DNA of 17,780 bases from contig WRKE01000304.1 in NCBI GenBank assembly GCA_009778235.1, forward strand, positions 1 through 17,780, written 5' to 3'. A model generated the notes under the pieces. That model saw only the letters and a list, made by a program, of their open reading frames with translations. It made no database searches and was not told the DNA's origin. Every line of letters starts with the position of its first letter. The first letter of the stretch is position 1. Of the stretch, positions 15,253-17,780 are shown in pieces. The stretch is from Pseudomonadota bacterium (GTDB taxonomy: Bacteria > Desulfobacterota > Desulfobulbia > Desulfobulbales > Desulfobulbaceae). The position numbers were made by a program, and so were the translations under genes.

Positions 15253-16740
15253 TCACCCCAGCTTGGTCAGCGCCAAATGGACCAGGCCAATGAACAAGCC
15301 GAGCAAGGCCCCGAACAGATTGATGTATTTGAACCGCTTCGCCATGATCGACAGCCACAGCCGTTCGAGTTGAAGCAGACTGAGCGCATCAACCTTGTCA
15401 GCCACCATCCGCTTGAGATTAAAAAACCCCATCACCCCCGGCATTTCTTCACGAAGCAGCCGGTTGGCGGTGAGCACCAGGTATTCGATCAGCCCCTGGC
15501 GGACGCCATGGGGCACAATATCGTTGAGCCGGCCGAGCGGCCGGGCAAGCAGGGCGTCGATCATGGTGTGCACCATAGCGTGGATCATCCGCTCGCTGGC
15601 CCCCGATCGCAACAGGGCCAGGCCTTCTCGCCCAATCGCTCCCCGCAACTGGCGCCCGTCCTGATCGGGAAAGAAGCGAAGGGCACAATCAGACACCCGT
15701 TGCCGGCCCTGGTCGAACAGATGCTCAAACCCGAGATGAAGCAAGGCCCGCAGGCTGGTCAGGGTGTCCTCACTTCGGCACGCAGCCACGATCTGGCCGG
15801 CGCATTCCCGGCACAGACCAGTAAGCTGCTGTCCATCCACCTCGGCCAGGAGTGCATCGAGCCGCTTGCGGCCAAAGGAATCGACCGATTCCGCAAGCAC
15901 ACGCCTCATCCATTCCCGGGCCTCGGGCTTGCCGAGCCAGGCGACCGTCCCCTCTTCCTTTTTCTCCGGATAGCTACCGATCAGCCACTCAAGGAGTTGC
16001 GTCCCCAGGCGCTGCAGCAGGGGGTCGGCATGCGAAAGCACAAGTGGTCGAATCAAATCGATCACCTGAAGGGGAACAAGATCATTGATGGTTGCCCCGC
16101 GGGCGGCGGCCTGCCGCAAGTTTTCCGCCAGGATCCCGGCCAACCGGGCTTCGGCCCGGTCGCTGAACAGGATGGAGCGGAGGAGCGCCTCAAGGTGCAG
16201 ATAAATTTCCCGCCTGGCTTCAGTCCCAAAGAGCTGCTCGATTTCCTGCCGCCCGAGCTCGTCCAGCCGGTCGGCAACCACGGCTGTGAATTTTTCCTCG
16301 AACTCCCGGCTGGCCAGATAGCGGTTGACCCCCTCGCCAACCTGGTATTTCAAGGTCTTGACGCCCACCAGAAAATAAGCGCGGAAACGATGGGGGATGA
16401 GTTCCGGCAACGAAACCAACTCGCAGGCAAAGAGGTTGTGGATCTTGCGTTCCGCCAGCCGGGTAAGATGCTCCTGCAAAGGCTCCGTGGCAAGGGCGGC
16501 GCCGATATCTTTGCTGGTCAGGAGCTGGCGGCCCACCAACTCGCCGATGTTGATTGCCAGATCGCGCCGCCGGGCAGGAAGGACGCCGGGGGTCATCGGC
16601 ACGCGAATACCGAAGACATGCCAGGGCCGCAGCGGCCGAAACAGCATGCGGAGGGCGATCTTGCTGGCGAGGTAGCCGATCAAGGCTCCGATGCAGGGGT
16701 GGGCCAGGGCGCCGAGCAGGGCGGGATCGAGAGTAATCAC
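15253..16740 (-). CDS. DUF445-family membrane protein
   Basis: The 495-residue protein has one hydrophobic stretch near the N-terminus (about 5-30), running into the family signature GALIGYLASKIALRMLFRP, and another at the C-terminus (about 472-492, INLFGALLGLFIGLVHLAL). The middle is long, amphipathic and helical. This matches the DUF445 (YheB-like) family, whose role is unknown; members are predicted inner-membrane proteins with a large soluble part. GTG 16740 is preferred over the in-frame ATG at 16812. GGGGGA lies about 10 nt before the GTG, and the longer version would overlap the gph end and add 24 residues unlike the family. It starts 25 nt after the gph stop, so the two are probably co-transcribed, and it ends at the shared terminator. 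Confidence 0.82.
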   Translation of the reverse strand: MITLDPALLGALAHPCIGALIGYLASKIALRMLFRPLRPWHVFGIRVPMTPGVLPARRRDLAINIGELVGRQLLTSKDIGAALATEPLQEHLTRLAERKIHNLFACELVSLPELIPHRFRAYFLVGVKTLKYQVGEGVNRYLASREFEEKFTAVVADRLDELGRQEIEQLFGTEARREIYLHLEALLRSILFSDRAEARLAGILAENLRQAAARGATINDLVPLQVIDLIRPLVLSHADPLLQRLGTQLLEWLIGSYPEKKEEGTVAWLGKPEAREWMRRVLAESVDSFGRKRLDALLAEVDGQQLTGLCRECAGQIVAACRSEDTLTSLRALLHLGFEHLFDQGRQRVSDCALRFFPDQDGRQLRGAIGREGLALLRSGASERMIHAMVHTMIDALLARPLGRLNDIVPHGVRQGLIEYLVLTANRLLREEMPGVMGFFNLKRMVADKVDALSLLQLERLWLSIMAKRFKYINLFGALLGLFIGLVHLALTKLG

Positions 16741-16765
16741 AAAAATCGTTCCCCCAGAAAAACAA

Positions 16766-17425
16766 TTACGACGAAAAGACGATTGGCAACAGATCCGAAG
16801 GCCGGGCAACAAGGTGGATTGCGCCGGTCCGGATCAGCTCGGCTTGGTCACGGAATCCCCAGAGTACGCCGGCCGCATCCATACCGGCACCACGGGCGGT
16901 TCGCATATCAACGCCGCTGTCGCCGACATAGAGGATCCGCGAGGGATCGAGTTGAAGCAGGCGGGCGATTTCCAAGGCTGCGGCCGGATCGGGTTTTTTC
17001 GGCACGCCCTCCCGCTGGCCAAACAAGGGCTCGAAATGCCAATGGGGCAAAAGTTGCTGTACACACAGGCGGGTGAAGGCGTCGGGCTTGTTGGACAGAA
17101 TACTCATCCGCACGCCTCTGGCTGCCAGCTGATCGAGGAGATCTTTGATGCCGGGATAGGGAGCGGACCGGTGATGCCAGGTCCGGGCATAGGTTTCCGT
17201 AAACGCCGCCACCAAAGCCGAAACCGTGGCGGGATCGCGCCGATCGACCGGAAGCATGCGGTCCACCAGGGTGCGAAGGCCGTCGCCGACCAAATGCCGA
17301 TAGGCATCAATCGGGTGTGGAGGCAAGCCTTGAAGGATCAGCGCCTGATTGGCGGCGGCCGCCAAATCATCCAAGGTGTCGAGCAGGGTTCCATCCAAAT
17401 CGAACAGGACAGCATTATACCGCAT
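16766..17425 (-). CDS. gph: HAD-family phosphoglycolate phosphatase
   Basis: The 219-residue protein is a HAD hydrolase of the Gph/PGP type that removes phosphate from 2-phosphoglycolate, a product of DNA end repair and of oxygenase side reactions. The four HAD motifs are present: D9-L-D11-GTLLDT, S111 in ILSNKP, K144 in PKKPDP, and GDSGVD with D169 and D173. A helical cap domain (about 17-85) fits subfamily IA. Substrate assignment rests on family resemblance; pyrophosphatase PpaX or another small phosphatase is possible. ATG 17425 has GAGGAG 10 nt upstream. An ATG at 17434 has GGAGG at the same distance, so three extra residues (MQG) are equally possible. It leads the gene pair with DUF445. 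Confidence 0.88.
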   Translation of the reverse strand: MRYNAVLFDLDGTLLDTLDDLAAAANQALILQGLPPHPIDAYRHLVGDGLRTLVDRMLPVDRRDPATVSALVAAFTETYARTWHHRSAPYPGIKDLLDQLAARGVRMSILSNKPDAFTRLCVQQLLPHWHFEPLFGQREGVPKKPDPAAALEIARLLQLDPSRILYVGDSGVDMRTARGAGMDAAGVLWGFRDQAELIRTGAIHLVARPSDLLPIVFSS

Positions 17426-17514
17426 GCCTTGCATTCTCCTCGTTCCTCCTCTCTTCCCCTTCACCATCACCGCCCGCCTGTGCCTTGCGCCGCAGGCGCA
17501 CCTCCAGTGGTGCC

Positions 17515-17544
17515 ACTATAACCGGGCGGCTCAAAGGGCGTAAA
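17515..17544 (-). promoter_or_regulatory. Candidate promoter for gph-DUF445
   Basis: On the minus strand, TTTACG (17544-17539) and TATAGT (17520-17515) are 18 nt apart, with a predicted start near 17508 and a leader of about 80 nt. The leader carries a small hairpin (GCGCC-TGC-GGCGC). The -35 match is moderate. Confidence 0.45.
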
Positions 17545-17619
17545 TGTTTTTTCCCCTGCCGCATCGCCTGGACAGGCTGTATCTTTTGCCGCTGTCTCCA
17601 TAGTAAAAAAGCCATGGAC

Positions 17620-17648
17620 TTGAAAAGATAAATTTTGCAATATACAAT
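17620..17648 (+). promoter_or_regulatory. Strong sigma70-like promoter reading to the right edge
   Basis: TTGAAA (17620-17625), a 17-nt spacer and TACAAT (17643-17648) each match the consensus at five of six positions. Transcription would start near 17655, about 80 nt before the first ATG of the gene entering at the right edge. Confidence 0.65.
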
Positions 17649-17733
17649 GGACAAGCGGGGTACAACCGGATGTCCCGGTGTCTGCCGATGGCTTGCCCCG
17701 CCCTTTCTTCTCTCTTTTCTGCGGCGCCCATTG

Positions 17734-17780
17734 ATGAACCCGGAAAGCTCCCCCACCACCATGATCGACCTGATCAAGGT
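17734..17780 (+). CDS. Start of an unidentified gene, cut by the window edge
   Basis: Only about 15 codons are visible: MNPESSPTTMIDLIK. A strong promoter-like sequence lies 80 nt upstream, which argues that a gene really begins here. The true start may be the ATG at 17734 or the internal ATG at 17761; GGAAAG about 14 nt before the latter is only a weak ribosome site. MIDLIK resembles the opening strand of many ABC transporter ATPases, but this is far too short to identify the family. Confidence 0.4.
   Translation, partial: MNPESSPTTMIDLIK

Noticed and set aside
14102..15358. 418-codon minus-strand frame opposite the coiled-coil gene
   Set aside because: Antisense of a repetitive coding region, crosses the strong terminator, and has no recognisable domain.
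15217..17076. 619-codon open frame on the plus strand antisense to DUF445 and gph
   Set aside because: It is the mirror of two well-supported genes in high-GC DNA, shows no domain, and has a repetitive Gln/Pro/Gly-rich composition typical of antisense frames.

Overview
The window is about 60% GC and densely coded, and looks like a chromosomal segment of a deltaproteobacterium (Desulfobacterota), most plausibly a Desulfobulbus-like sulfate reducer. That placement is inferred from the style of the proteins (fused chorismate mutase-prephenate dehydratase, MoaA, DUF445, a TSP3-OmpA protein) and the mix of housekeeping genes; no rRNA or other marker is present to prove it. I see no tRNA, rRNA, CRISPR array, insertion sequence, integrase or phage gene.

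Layout. The left end holds the start of rdgB (minus strand, cut by the window edge) and a small PilZ-domain gene (plus strand), divided by a 290-bp region with overlapping divergent promoter-like sequences and a chain of tiny ORFs leading into rdgB. A 470-bp non-coding stretch with a stem-loop and a good extended -10 promoter precedes pheA, which is followed 32 bp later by a uup-type ABC-F ATPase. uup converges on moaA (minus); a palindromic, REP-like sequence sits between them. moaA is divergent from a tight plus-strand cluster: tsaD, rsmA (ksgA), a small two-helix membrane protein and a CPBP-family membrane protease. An iron-type alcohol dehydrogenase, glgB and a 988-residue coiled-coil OmpA-family protein follow on the same strand. 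A perfect bidirectional terminator at 15184-15218 closes this block and also serves the oppositely oriented gph-DUF445 pair. At the right end a strong sigma70-like promoter reads into a gene of which only the first codons are visible.

How the genes relate. Most are independent housekeeping functions: nucleotide pool cleaning (rdgB), phenylalanine synthesis (pheA), ribosome-associated ATPase (uup), molybdenum cofactor (moaA), tRNA t6A and 16S rRNA modification (tsaD, rsmA), glycogen branching (glgB) and phosphoglycolate salvage (gph). Less ordinary are the very long OmpA-family coiled-coil protein with an internal duplication, the small membrane protein/CPBP pair coupled to rsmA, the mini-ORF leader of rdgB, and two non-coding palindromes. 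Most plus-strand genes lack a visible Shine-Dalgarno sequence, while the genes around the two ends have one. I did not find a convincing new defence or mobile system here.
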